Positions 44,641 through 56,771 of a stretch of DNA of 64,000 bases are shown here, in pieces. Under the pieces are notes generated by a model. That model was not told where the DNA came from, did not search any database, and worked only from the letters and a program-made list of their open reading frames with translations. The position numbers and the translations under genes are program-made. The stretch comes from JACQFV01 sp964593585 (GTDB lineage Bacteria; Zixibacteria; MSB-5A5; WJJR01), in the NCBI GenBank assembly GCA_964593585.1, contig CAZQIZ010000011.1:27329-91328 (forward strand), given 5' to 3'. Every line of letters begins with the position of its first letter. Within the stretch, counting starts at the first letter, position 1.

Positions 44641-47583
44641 ATGAAGACTCCCCCTGTCCTCTTTCCGCTGGCGGCGCTGCTGTTGATCGGGGCGGCCGCC
44701 ACGCCCGTGTGGGCCGGTCTGCGCTACATGGAGACCGCCCACCTGCGGCTGGTGTACATCGATGGCCTTCACTCGTTTCTCGCCCCACACGCGGTCCGTT
44801 GCTTCGAGAATTCCTACAGCTTCCACTTGAATCTCTGGGGCCACGAACTGGACGGGAAGACGAATGTCTTCCTGCACGATCTCGGCGACCAGGCCAACGG
44901 CGGCGCCAAGAACATCCCGCGCAACATGATTATCGCCGCCATCGCGCCGTTCAACTACGCCTACGAGACGATGCCCGCCAACGAGCGCATCAACACCATC
45001 ATGAATCACGAGGTGGCGCACCTCTACACGATGGACCGTCCCGGCGCCTGGGACCGTTTCTTCCGCGCCGTCTTCTTCGGCAAGCCGGAGCCGATCGCCG
45101 AGCAGCCGGTCACCATCCTCTACGACTATCTCACCTCGCCGCGGCGATCGGCGCCCCGCTGGTACCAGGAAGGCATCGCGGTCTTCCTCGAAACATGGAT
45201 GGCGGGCGGGTATGGCCGCGCGCTGGGTTCCTACGATGAAATGGTCTTCCGGACCATGGTCCATGACAGCGCGCGCTTCTACGACCCCGTTGGCCTTGAG
45301 TCGGAGGCCACGCGGAAGGACTTCCATGTCGGCGTCAATTCGTACCTCTACGGAACCCGCTTCATGAGCTACCTGGCGCTGCAGCACGGTCCGGAGAAGG
45401 TGATGGAGTGGGTCAATCGCGCCACGGGCAGCCGGGCCTACTTCATGGCGCAATTCCGCCGGGTCTTCGGCCACTCGCTCGACGATGCCTGGCGTGACTG
45501 GATCACCTACGAGAAGAATTTCCAGGCGGCCAATCTGGCGCGGGTGCGCGAATACCCGGTGACGCCCCACCGCGATCTTTCCGACATGGCCCTGGGCTCG
45601 ATGTCGCGCGCCTTCCTCGACTCCGCCTCGCGGACTCTGTACGCCGCGGTCAACTACCCGGGACGCATCGCCCACATCGCCGCGATCAACATCGACAACG
45701 GAAAAAGCGAACGGCTCTGCGATATCAAGGGCGCCTCGCTCTACTACGCCAGCTCGACCGCCTACGACCCCGAGTCGCACACACTCTTCTACACCGCGGA
45801 CAACTACGGCTGGCGCGATCTGTGCGCCGTCAACACGCAGACCCGCAAACGCCAAACCCTGATGAAGGATGCCCGCATCGGCGACCTGGCCTTCAACCGC
45901 ATCGACAGTTCGCTGTGGGGGGTGCGTCATTTCAACGGCATGTCGACGGTGGTGCGCATCCCGTTTCCCTACCGCGAATGGAAGACGGTCTACGCCTGGC
46001 CTTATGGGCGGGACATCTATGACCTGGACATCTCGCCCGATGGCCGGCTGCTCTCCGCGTCGCTGGCCTATGTCTCGGGTCGGCAGACGCTGATCCTGAT
46101 GCACACCGATTCCCTGCTGGCGGGCGACACGTCGCACGTCGAACTCTACGACTTCCACAACACCATCCCTCAGAGCTTCATCTTCTCGGAGGATGGCCGC
46201 TATCTGTACGGCTCCTCGTACTTCACCGGCGTGTCGAACATCTTCCGTTATGATCTGAAAGTCGACTCAATGGATGCCATGTCCAACGCCGAGACGGGAT
46301 TCTTCCGTCCGTTGCCGGTGGGCGCCGATTCGGCCATCGTCTTCCGCTACACCGCCGCCGGATTTGTGCCGGCGATGGTCCCGTTGCGCCCTTTGCAGGA
46401 CGTGAATGCGATCGACTACTTCGGGCAGCAGATTGTGGAGCGGCATCCCATCGTGACGGAGTGGCTGGCGGGGTCGCCGGGAAGGATCGACGTGGATTCG
46501 GTGGTGACCAAGCGTGGCGACTACCGCATCGCCACCAGTTGGCATCTGATGTCGCTCTATCCGGTGGTTGAAGGATTCAAGTCCACGACCGCCGGCGGTC
46601 TGCGCCTCAATTTCGCGGACCATCTCGGACTGCATCAGGCCGACGTGACGGTGTCGTATTCACCGGAGGAAAACCTGCCACGCGATGAGCGCTGGCATGT
46701 CGGGGCGCACTATTCCTATGGCGCCTGGGACGCCCGATTCACTTACAACAAGGCCGATTTCTACGACCTGTTCGGCCCGACCAAGACCAGCCGCCGCGGG
46801 TACTCCGGCACGCTCGAACACTCGCGCTCGCTCATCTACGATGAGCCGCGGGTGATGGACCTGACCGTCGGCGCCGCCGGGTATTGGGATCTGGAGCGCC
46901 TGCCCGATTATCAGAATGTCGCCGCGGCCTTCGACGAACTCTACACGGCCTGGATCGATCTGCACTATGAGAACATGACCACATCGCTGGGGGCGGTCGA
47001 GCAGGAAAAAGGGATCCAGTGGACGCTCTCTCCCAGCGGGGCGTATGTGAACGATGATTTCTACCCCGCGGCGGTCGGCCGTCTCGATGGCGGATTGCCC
47101 ATCTTGATTCCGCATTCGTCGATCTGGCTGCGCACCGCCGCCGGGATTGCCCCGGACAAGAAGGATGATCCGTTCGCCAACTTCTACTTCGGCGGCTTCG
47201 GCAACAACTGGGTCGACCATGGCAAGGTGAAGCGCTACCGCGAGTGGTACAGCTTCCCCGGTCTGGCGCTCAACGAGGTCGGGGGCACCAACTTCGTGCG
47301 CGTCATGGCCGATTGGAACCTGCCGCCCCTGCGATTCCGCCGCCTCGGATTCCCGGCGCTCTACTGCGCCTGGGCGCGGGCCTCGATTTTCTCCTCGGCG
47401 CTGGTCACCAATCTCAACGTCTCCGACGCGCGCGTCGAGGTCGGCAACATCGGCGCGCAGCTGGACCTGCAATTCCAACTGCTGTCGCAGTTGAAACTGA
47501 CCTTCTCTGTCGGCTACGCCCGCTCCTATCGGAAGGACCAGCGCGGCGCGGATGAGACGATGGTTTCGCTGAAAGCCCTATGA
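44641..47583 (+). CDS. Metalloprotease / beta-propeller / outer-membrane barrel fusion
   Basis: The 980-residue exported protein has a signal peptide (about 1-25), a gluzincin-type peptidase domain with HEVAH (123-127) and a downstream Glu in WYQEGIAVFLE (E177) as probable third zinc ligand, a TolB-like propeller region (about 310-590, DISPDGRLLS and FSEDGRYLYG blades), and a C-terminal beta-barrel region (about 640-980) with alternating aromatic strands like surface-antigen barrels. Similar gluzincin-propeller proteins are known in the peptidase MA clan; I infer the barrel from the strand pattern. The next gene overlaps by 4 bases. Confidence 0.75.
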   Translation: MKTPPVLFPLAALLLIGAAATPVWAGLRYMETAHLRLVYIDGLHSFLAPHAVRCFENSYSFHLNLWGHELDGKTNVFLHDLGDQANGGAKNIPRNMIIAAIAPFNYAYETMPANERINTIMNHEVAHLYTMDRPGAWDRFFRAVFFGKPEPIAEQPVTILYDYLTSPRRSAPRWYQEGIAVFLETWMAGGYGRALGSYDEMVFRTMVHDSARFYDPVGLESEATRKDFHVGVNSYLYGTRFMSYLALQHGPEKVMEWVNRATGSRAYFMAQFRRVFGHSLDDAWRDWITYEKNFQAANLARVREYPVTPHRDLSDMALGSMSRAFLDSASRTLYAAVNYPGRIAHIAAINIDNGKSERLCDIKGASLYYASSTAYDPESHTLFYTADNYGWRDLCAVNTQTRKRQTLMKDARIGDLAFNRIDSSLWGVRHFNGMSTVVRIPFPYREWKTVYAWPYGRDIYDLDISPDGRLLSASLAYVSGRQTLILMHTDSLLAGDTSHVELYDFHNTIPQSFIFSEDGRYLYGSSYFTGVSNIFRYDLKVDSMDAMSNAETGFFRPLPVGADSAIVFRYTAAGFVPAMVPLRPLQDVNAIDYFGQQIVERHPIVTEWLAGSPGRIDVDSVVTKRGDYRIATSWHLMSLYPVVEGFKSTTAGGLRLNFADHLGLHQADVTVSYSPEENLPRDERWHVGAHYSYGAWDARFTYNKADFYDLFGPTKTSRRGYSGTLEHSRSLIYDEPRVMDLTVGAAGYWDLERLPDYQNVAAAFDELYTAWIDLHYENMTTSLGAVEQEKGIQWTLSPSGAYVNDDFYPAAVGRLDGGLPILIPHSSIWLRTAAGIAPDKKDDPFANFYFGGFGNNWVDHGKVKRYREWYSFPGLALNEVGGTNFVRVMADWNLPPLRFRRLGFPALYCAWARASIFSSALVTNLNVSDARVEVGNIGAQLDLQFQLLSQLKLTFSVGYARSYRKDQRGADETMVSLKAL

Positions 47584-48584
47584 TCGAACTGCTCAAGACG
47601 GGTGTCAGTCTGTTGCCGGTGCTGATCTTCCTGGCGCTGCTGATCCTGCTGGACAGTTACAAACTGGTCGCCAAGCAACTGGTGGCGGCGACGATCGTGG
47701 CCGGCGCGGCGGCGGCGGCGTTGTGCGCCCCGGTCAACGCCCTCCTGGTGCAGACTCTCCCCGGCGGTGCCGCGGTCTATTCGCGCTACCTGGCGCCGAT
47801 CGTCGAGGAGAGCGTCAAGACAATCCCCCTGATCGTGCTGTTCCGCGGCAACCGTGTCGGCTTCATGGTCGACGCCGCCATCTATGGGTTCGCGGTCGGC
47901 GCGGGGTTCTCGCTGGTGGAGAATGTCTTCTATCTGTTCAGCCTCAAGAGCGCCAATGTGGTGGTCTGGATCATCCGCGGCTTCGGGACCGCCGCCATGC
48001 ACGCCGCCACCATGGCGATGCTGGCGGTCATCACCAAAACCCTGATTGATCGCCGCGGCCGTCTTGTTGGGTGGGCTTTCCTCCCCGGCCTGCTGCTGGC
48101 GGTCGCCACGCACTCGCTGTTTAACCACTTCATCCTCTCCCCCACCCTGTCCACTGTGCTGCTCATGGTCCTTTTGCCGCTATTGGTCGTGCTAGTCTTC
48201 CAGCGCAGCGAGAAGGTCACCGAGGAGTGGCTGGGGGTGGGCTTTGACGCCGATCAGGACCTGATGGGTCAGTTGACCACCGGCGAGTTTTCGCAGACGC
48301 GCATCGGACAGTACCTGCACACCCTGCAGGCGCATTTCCCGCCCACGGTGGTCGTTGATATGTTCTGCCTGTTGCGCATCCGCACCGAGCTGGCCCTGCG
48401 CGCCAAGGGCGTGGTGATGATGCGTCAGGCGGGCATCGATGTGCCCCCTGATCCCGAACTGCGGGAGAAATTCGCGGAGATGGCCTTCCTCGAACGCAGC
48501 ATCGGCAAGACCGGGATGCTGGCCATGCGCCCCTTCCTGCACACCTCCACCCGCGACCTCTGGCAGTTGACCACGATCAAGTAG
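47580..48584 (+). CDS. PrsW-type intramembrane metalloprotease
   Basis: The 334-residue protein has about eight membrane helices and the PrsW/CAAX-protease-clan residues: EE in VEESVK (76-77), EN in LVENVFY (114-115), H141 (AAMHAATM) and H178/H183 (HSLFNH). A soluble C-terminal domain of about 120 residues has no recognised family. Bacillus PrsW cleaves the anti-sigma factor RsiW. Here a RsiW-like protein and ECF sigma lie 4 kb upstream on the same strand. Coupled to the metalloprotease gene by an ATGA overlap. Confidence 0.87.
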   Translation: MIELLKTGVSLLPVLIFLALLILLDSYKLVAKQLVAATIVAGAAAAALCAPVNALLVQTLPGGAAVYSRYLAPIVEESVKTIPLIVLFRGNRVGFMVDAAIYGFAVGAGFSLVENVFYLFSLKSANVVVWIIRGFGTAAMHAATMAMLAVITKTLIDRRGRLVGWAFLPGLLLAVATHSLFNHFILSPTLSTVLLMVLLPLLVVLVFQRSEKVTEEWLGVGFDADQDLMGQLTTGEFSQTRIGQYLHTLQAHFPPTVVVDMFCLLRIRTELALRAKGVVMMRQAGIDVPPDPELREKFAEMAFLERSIGKTGMLAMRPFLHTSTRDLWQLTTIK

Positions 48585-48707
48585 AACCGGGCGGGTTTTC
48601 CACATTTTCCCGGCGCGACGCCTTTTCGCTGGTAAAGCGGAGGAAACTCGTGTATTCTCCCGGCTCGGAAAGAATGAAGTCGGCGGTCCTGCCGGTTTAT
48701 CGCGACG

Positions 48708-49808
48708 ATGCGCACACGCCCTGAGTCGATCCTCGTCCTTGCGGATGGCCGCCTCTTTCGCGGCCATGGATTCGGCGCCCGACGGACGGTGGTCGGCGAA
48801 GTGGTCTTCAACACCGCCATCACCGGCTACCAGGAAATCCTCACCGACCCCTCGTACTGCGGCCAGTTGGTCTGCATGACCCAGCCGCACATCGGCGTCT
48901 ATGGGATCAACGACGACGACATTGAGAGCCACGACCGCCGTGTCTGGGTCTCGGGGTTGATCGTGCGCGAGCTTTCGGAGATCGCCTCCAATCGCCGCGC
49001 GACCATGACGCTCTCCGACTACCTCGAACGGCACAACAACGCCGGGCTGACCGGGATTGACACCCGCGCGCTCACGCGGCACATCCGCGACCGCGGCGCC
49101 ATGGTCGGCGCGATCGCCCCGGCCGAAACCGCCATCGAGGACCTGCTATCGCATTTGGCGCAGTGGGGCACCATGGAAGGCAAGTCGCTGGTGGGGGCGG
49201 TCAGTTGTGATGCGCCCTACACCATTCCCGCCCTCGGACCCGAACGCTTCCGGGTGGCGGCCTACGATTGCGGCGCCAAGCAGAACATCTTCCGCGAGAT
49301 GGCGCGGCGCGGCATTACAGTAACGGTCTATCCCGACAACACTCCCGCGGCGACCCTGGCCGCCGGCAATCCCGACGGCTACTTCATCTCCAATGGCCCC
49401 GGCGATCCGGCCGCCTGCGGCGAGGCGGTCGCCAATGTGCGCGCGCTTTTGGGAACCCGGCCGGTCATGGGCATCTGCCTGGGACATCAGCTGATGGCGC
49501 TGGCGATCGGGGCGCGGACCTACAAACTCCCCTTCGGCCACCATGGCGCCAATCACCCGGTCAAGGACACCACCACCGACCGTATCGAAATCACCTCACA
49601 GAACCACGGGTTCGCGGTCGAGGAACGTTCGCTCGTCGACGCCGGCGGCGAGATCACTCACATCAACCTCAACGACGGTTCCATCGAAGGATTCGAATTG
49701 CCGGATCGTAAGGCCTTCTGTGTGCAGTACCATCCCGAGGCCGCGCCCGGCCCCCACGACGCCGGTTACCTGTTCGATCGCTTCGTCCGATTGCTGGAGC
49801 GCGGTTAG
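48708..49808 (+). CDS. carA: Carbamoyl phosphate synthase small subunit
   Basis: The 366-residue glutaminase subunit supplies ammonia to CarB for pyrimidine and arginine synthesis. The CPSase small-chain domain (about 8-135) has VGEVVFNTAITGYQEILTDPSY; the class I glutamine amidotransferase domain (about 175-360) has GICLGHQ with the catalytic Cys and QYHPEAAPGPHD with His. It lies 3 bases before carB. Confidence 0.96.
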   Translation: MRTRPESILVLADGRLFRGHGFGARRTVVGEVVFNTAITGYQEILTDPSYCGQLVCMTQPHIGVYGINDDDIESHDRRVWVSGLIVRELSEIASNRRATMTLSDYLERHNNAGLTGIDTRALTRHIRDRGAMVGAIAPAETAIEDLLSHLAQWGTMEGKSLVGAVSCDAPYTIPALGPERFRVAAYDCGAKQNIFREMARRGITVTVYPDNTPAATLAAGNPDGYFISNGPGDPAACGEAVANVRALLGTRPVMGICLGHQLMALAIGARTYKLPFGHHGANHPVKDTTTDRIEITSQNHGFAVEERSLVDAGGEITHINLNDGSIEGFELPDRKAFCVQYHPEAAPGPHDAGYLFDRFVRLLERG

Positions 49809-49811
49809 CCG

Positions 49812-53093
<3,282 letters not shown>

Positions 53094-53141
53094 CAGCAAG
53101 CTCCCTAAAACCAGCTAACAGATTGAAATGACGACGCTCCC

Positions 53142-53212
53142 CGTCACCCCCGCGTAAGCGGGGGTCCAGTCCCTTGCGGGACGACTGGATTCCCGCTTCC
53201 GCGGGAAAGACG
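53142..53212. repeat. Inverted pair of REP-like hairpins
   Basis: Two units face each other: CGTC...CCCCCGC-GTAA-GCGGGGG-TCCAGTC, then GACTGGA-TTCCCGC-TTCC-GCGGGAA-AGACG. Each has its own 7-bp stem, and the shared flanks (CGTC/GACG and CCAGTC/GACTGG) make the whole block a large inverted repeat. It lies 50 bases after carB and may also serve as its 3' end structure. Confidence 0.75.
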
Positions 53213-53275
53213 AGACCGAGTTCAGGAGATCTCGGGTATCGCGGGCTTCGTTTTGATAGAGCACCTAAGAAAAGA

Positions 53276-53344
53276 GCAGGCTCGGCGGGAGCCTCGCCCT
53301 CCACGAAGACCTAAGACGGGAGGGCGAGGCTTTGCCGAGCCTGC
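53276..53344. repeat. Long imperfect inverted repeat next to the tRNA gene
   Basis: Left arm GCAGGCTCGGC plus GGGAGCCTCGCCCTCC; right arm GGGAGGGCGAGGCTTTGC plus CGAGCCTGC; a 15-base spacer lies between. It ends 7 bases from the 3' end of the tRNA gene. Confidence 0.7.
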
Positions 53345-53350
53345 TATTGA

Positions 53351-53435
53351 GCGGAGGGCCGGGGACTCGAACCCCGATGGGCTTTCGCCCGGCAGTTTTC
53401 AAGACTGCTGCCTTACCAGTTAGGTCTAGCCCTCC
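53351..53435 (-). tRNA. Class II serine-type tRNA with an eight-base anticodon loop
   Basis: The 85-base gene folds as: acceptor GGAGGGC/GCCCTCC (7 bp), discriminator G, T arm CGGGG-TTCGAGT-CCCCG, anticodon stem GCAGT/ACTGC, and a 15-base variable arm with a GGGC-GAAA-GCCC hairpin, which marks class II. G73 and the long arm point to serine. The anticodon loop is CTTTGAAA, eight bases, with one T more than the standard CTTGAAA of tRNA-Ser(UGA). Reading from the 3' side gives UGA (Ser); from the 5' side UUG. The D arm is weak (CCT/AGG, 3 bp). CCA is not encoded. Confidence 0.8.
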
Positions 53436-53565
53436 GGGCGATTCGCTTGGAATTATACGAATCCGAAAGCGAGGATTCCAGACAGCAAGATCAGCGCAGC
53501 TCAGGCATCCTGTGCACTCCCGAACGATGCCCGTACGGGAGATCCTCGCGCGCGGTGCGCCTGAT

Positions 53566-54333
53566 CTACGTTTGCGGGAATAGCGATTCGAGCAGCCGCA
53601 AATCGTCCGGAGAATTCACACCCAAGACTTCGCGCGGATCGGGGGCGATGTAGGCCATCACCTTATGGCCGTCGTCGCGCAAAAAGCCGATCACGTCAGT
53701 CAGGTAGTATTCCCCCTGCGCGTTGTCGTTGTCGACACGTTCCAGGTTGGACCAGAGCAGTTCGGAGCGGAAGGCGATCATGCCGGAGCTGATTTCGCGG
53801 ATGGCGCGCGTCGCATCGTCGGCGTCGCGGTGTTCGACAATGCGGTCGACCGTGCCATCGGCGGCGCGCACGATGCGCCCATACCCCGTGGGATCGTCGA
53901 CTTCGGCCGATAGGATCGTCGCCGCCGCGCCCGAATCGTGATGCAGGGACAACAGATCCCGGATCGTGTCGGGGCGCACGCACGGCGCATCACCCAGCAG
54001 GACAAGAATGTGGCCGTGATGGCCGCGCAGGTGAATCTCGCACTGGCGCACGGCATGGCCGGTGCCGAGCCGTTCCCGTTGCCAGACAAACTCCACGGAC
54101 TGGCCGGCGTAGAGCTGCTCGATTTCCTCGCCGTGATGTCCGATCACGACGACCACGCGCTTGATGCCCGCCTCATGCAGCGCATCGGTGACCCATTGCA
54201 CCAGCGGGCGGCCATGGAAATGCGCCATCACCTTGGCGTGATCGGCGCCGAAGCGTTTGCCCAGCCCCGCGGCCAGCACGACCGCGGCGGTCGCATCGAG
54301 TGTCTTGTAAATGTCGGAGTCCGCGCCAGTCAT
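53566..54333 (-). CDS. Sugar-phosphate nucleotidyltransferase (GlmU N-terminal-like)
   Basis: The 255-residue protein has the nucleotidyltransferase signature VVLAAGLGKRFGADHAKVM (about 18-36), LGTGHAVRQ (about 89-97), LLGDAPCVRP (about 111-120) and GEYYLTDVI (about 207-215). It matches the uridyltransferase half of GlmU but lacks the left-handed beta-helix acetyltransferase domain (GlmU is about 455 residues). It could make UDP-GlcNAc with a separate acetyltransferase or use another sugar phosphate. It is 4 bases after panD. Confidence 0.87.
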   Translation of the reverse strand: MTGADSDIYKTLDATAAVVLAAGLGKRFGADHAKVMAHFHGRPLVQWVTDALHEAGIKRVVVVIGHHGEEIEQLYAGQSVEFVWQRERLGTGHAVRQCEIHLRGHHGHILVLLGDAPCVRPDTIRDLLSLHHDSGAAATILSAEVDDPTGYGRIVRAADGTVDRIVEHRDADDATRAIREISSGMIAFRSELLWSNLERVDNDNAQGEYYLTDVIGFLRDDGHKVMAYIAPDPREVLGVNSPDDLRLLESLFPQT

Positions 54334-54337
54334 GGCG

Positions 54338-54682
54338 TCAGGCGGACAGCGGGCGATTGTTCGCGTCGACGTGGACGATCTTCGGCGTCACCTTCTCGGT
54401 TGCCGGATCGATGTAGGCGTAGGCCAGCACGATCACGATATCGCCGGTCAGCCCCAGACGAGCGGCGGGGCCGTTGAGGCACATTTCCCCGGGCTTGCCT
54501 TCGATGACGTAGGTCTCGAACCGCTCGCCGTTGTTGAGATTGACCACCTGCACACGCTCGTAGACCGAAATCCCGGTGGCGCGCAGCAAGTCGGGACTGA
54601 TCGCGATGGAGCCCTCGTAGTTGAGGTTGGCGTCGGTGATGCGGGCGCGGTGAATCTTGGCGCGGAGAGTCGGGATCAGCAT
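54338..54682 (-). CDS. panD: Aspartate 1-decarboxylase
   Basis: The 114-residue proenzyme makes beta-alanine for pantothenate. The self-cleavage site YEGSIAIS (Gly-Ser, about 22-29) generates the pyruvoyl group; K9 in RAKIHRA and the NGERFETYVI block are conserved. It follows panC by 21 bases. Confidence 0.95.
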   Translation of the reverse strand: MLIPTLRAKIHRARITDANLNYEGSIAISPDLLRATGISVYERVQVVNLNNGERFETYVIEGKPGEMCLNGPAARLGLTGDIVIVLAYAYIDPATEKVTPKIVHVDANNRPLSA

Positions 54683-54703
54683 GAGGTCACATCCAGGCGG
54701 AGT

Positions 54704-55564
54704 TCAGCGGATCAAGAGATTGTCGATATAGCGCCGGCCGAAGGCGGGGCCCTTGACGCGGCAACGCGCGGCCACCAGGATCACCAGCGGCGGGACGGCG
54801 GCCTTCTTTGGTTCCAGTGTCGCCGGGTCGCAGAAGCCGATCTGGTCGACGTCGAAACGTCCCCCGGCTTCGATCGCCCCGGTCATTGTCCTCGTCAGCC
54901 GCGCCACGTTGCGCCGTCCGGCGCGAATCTCGCGTCCCGCCCACTGCAGCGAGCGGTGAATCGAACGCGCATCCTGGCGGCTGAGCGTATCAAGATACGC
55001 ATTTCTCGACGACATCGCAAGACCGCCCGGCTCGCGCACCGTCGGCGCGACCACCAGCCGCACCGGCAGATTCAGATCGGCCACCATGCGCCGGATCACA
55101 ACCGTCTGCTGGAAGTCCTTTTGCCCGAAGACCGCCACATCCGGCGCGACGATCGTGAACAGCTTTGCCACCACCGTGGCGACGCCGTCGAAGTGCCCCG
55201 GACGCGCCGCGCCCTCCCAGAGATCGCCGATGGGGCCGACATGAATCATCGTCGCAAATCCCTCGGGGTACATCGTCTCCACCGATGGCGCAAAGACCAA
55301 ATCGACCCCCGCGCGGCGGCAGTCGCGCAGGTCGCTTTTCCAGGTTCGGGGGTATTTGGAGAAATCCTCGCGCGGGCCAAACTGGGTTGGGTTGACAAAG
55401 ATTGAAACGACGGTGCGATCGCAATGACGGCGGCAACGGCGCACCAGCGACAGATGCCCCTCATGCAGGGCGCCCATGGTGGGGACCAGCCCCACACGCA
55501 ACCCCCGCGCCCGCCAGGCGGCCACCTGGCGACGCACGGATGCAATGGAGCGCGCCACGGTCAC
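54704..55564 (-). CDS. panC: Pantothenate synthetase
   Basis: The 286-residue enzyme joins pantoate and beta-alanine. Motifs: PTMGALHEGHLSLV (about 25-38, HIGH-like), SIFVNPTQFGPREDF (about 51-65), GQKDFQQ (about 142-148), MSSRNAYL (about 180-187). No ATG is available at the family N-terminus; the GTG at 55564, one base after the dcd stop, or the GTG at 55558 is the likely start. The longer frame to 55735 would lie inside dcd. Confidence 0.93.
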   Translation of the reverse strand: MTVARSIASVRRQVAAWRARGLRVGLVPTMGALHEGHLSLVRRCRRHCDRTVVSIFVNPTQFGPREDFSKYPRTWKSDLRDCRRAGVDLVFAPSVETMYPEGFATMIHVGPIGDLWEGAARPGHFDGVATVVAKLFTIVAPDVAVFGQKDFQQTVVIRRMVADLNLPVRLVVAPTVREPGGLAMSSRNAYLDTLSRQDARSIHRSLQWAGREIRAGRRNVARLTRTMTGAIEAGGRFDVDQIGFCDPATLEPKKAAVPPLVILVAARCRVKGPAFGRRYIDNLLIR

Positions 55565-55565
55565 G

Positions 55566-56120
55566 TCAGAGCTTCGGGACAGTGATGCCCTGCTGGCCCT
55601 GGTATTTCCCCTTTTTGTCGGCGTAGGAGACTTCGCAGTCCTCGTCGGATTCAAAGAAGAGCACCTGGGCGATCCCCTCGTTGGCGTAGATGCGCGCCGG
55701 CAGGGGCGTGGTGTTGGAGATCTCGAGCGTGACAAACCCCTCCCACTCCGGCTCGAAGGGGGTCACGTTGGTGATAATGCCGCAGCGGGCATAGGTCGAT
55801 TTGCCGACGCAGACGGTCAGCACACGGCGCGGGATGCGGAAGTACTCCACCGAGCGCGCCAGCGCAAACGAGTTGGGCGGGATCGTGCAGACATCCGCCT
55901 GGATTTCCACAAAGGCGTTGGCGTCGAACTGCTTGGGATCAACCACCGTCGTGCGCACGTTGGTGAACACCTTGAACTCATCGGCCACCCGCATGTCGTA
56001 GCCGTACGAGGACACGCCGTAGGAGATAACGCCCTGGCGGATCTGCCGGTCGGCGAAGGGTTCGATCATGCGATGCTTGAGCGCCATTTCCTTGATCCAG
56101 CGGTCCGACTTAATCGACAT
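55566..56120 (-). CDS. dcd: dCTP deaminase
   Basis: The 184-residue enzyme converts dCTP to dUTP (or to dUMP if bifunctional). Motifs: SYGVSSYGYDMRV (about 33-45), CTIPPNSFALARS (about 78-90), VGKSTYARCGI (about 105-115, SxxR) and EWEGFVTLEISN with the catalytic Glu (about 124-135). Confidence 0.93.
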   Translation of the reverse strand: MSIKSDRWIKEMALKHRMIEPFADRQIRQGVISYGVSSYGYDMRVADEFKVFTNVRTTVVDPKQFDANAFVEIQADVCTIPPNSFALARSVEYFRIPRRVLTVCVGKSTYARCGIITNVTPFEPEWEGFVTLEISNTTPLPARIYANEGIAQVLFFESDEDCEVSYADKKGKYQGQQGITVPKL

Positions 56121-56198
56121 GCGTCTCTCCTCGTTGAGGTCACAAAGGCGGCGGCCAAAGTACGCGAAAAGTCCGCGCAGGTAAACCCCCGGATTGGG

Positions 56199-56759
56199 CT
56201 AACGGATGCCCGGCCGGTGGATCAGGTCGAGGAACTCCGAGCGGGTCATCGGGCAGTCCTTGAACACACCAAGCATGGTCGAGGTGAGCGCGACCGAGTT
56301 TTGCTTTTCCACCCCGCGCATCTGCATGCAGAGGTGCTCGGCTTCCATCACCACCGCCACTCCAAGCGGTTTGACCGCCTCGGCGATCGTGTCGGCGATC
56401 TGCTTGGTCAGTCGTTCCTGCACCTGCAGGCGACGGGCGTACATGTCGACGATGCGCGGCAGTTTGGACAGGCCGATGATCTTGTGGTCGGGGATGTAGG
56501 CGACATGGCACTTGCCGAAGAACGGCAGCAGGTGATGCTCGCAGAGACTGAAAAAGTCGATGTCGCGCACCACCACCATTTCCTTGTTCTCCTCGGTGAA
56601 GAGCGCGCCGTTGAGCAGTTCGGCCACATCCTGACGGTAGCCGCGGGTGAGAAACCGCATCGATTCGGCCACCCGCGACGGGGTCTTCAGAAGCCCCTCG
56701 CGACCGGGGTCCTCGCCGATCTCCTGAAGCAGGGTGCGTATGGTGTCTTCCAGCGCCAT
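56199..56759 (-). CDS. folE: GTP cyclohydrolase I (FolE)
   Basis: The 186-residue enzyme makes dihydroneopterin triphosphate from GTP. SLCEHHLLPFFGKCHVAYIP (about 71-90) holds zinc Cys and His; LSKLPRIVDMYARRLQVQERLT (positions about 97-118) and the EHLCMQMRG zinc Cys (about 141-149) are typical. It lies 12 bases after the PTPS-like gene, whose family uses its product. Confidence 0.95.
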   Translation of the reverse strand: MALEDTIRTLLQEIGEDPGREGLLKTPSRVAESMRFLTRGYRQDVAELLNGALFTEENKEMVVVRDIDFFSLCEHHLLPFFGKCHVAYIPDHKIIGLSKLPRIVDMYARRLQVQERLTKQIADTIAEAVKPLGVAVVMEAEHLCMQMRGVEKQNSVALTSTMLGVFKDCPMTRSEFLDLIHRPGIR

Positions 56760-56771
56760 GTCGATCTCCTC

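Noticed and set aside
53351..53435. Selenocysteine tRNA
   Set aside because: The acceptor stem is 7 bp, the anticodon region has no UCA, and the D arm is short, unlike tRNA-Sec.
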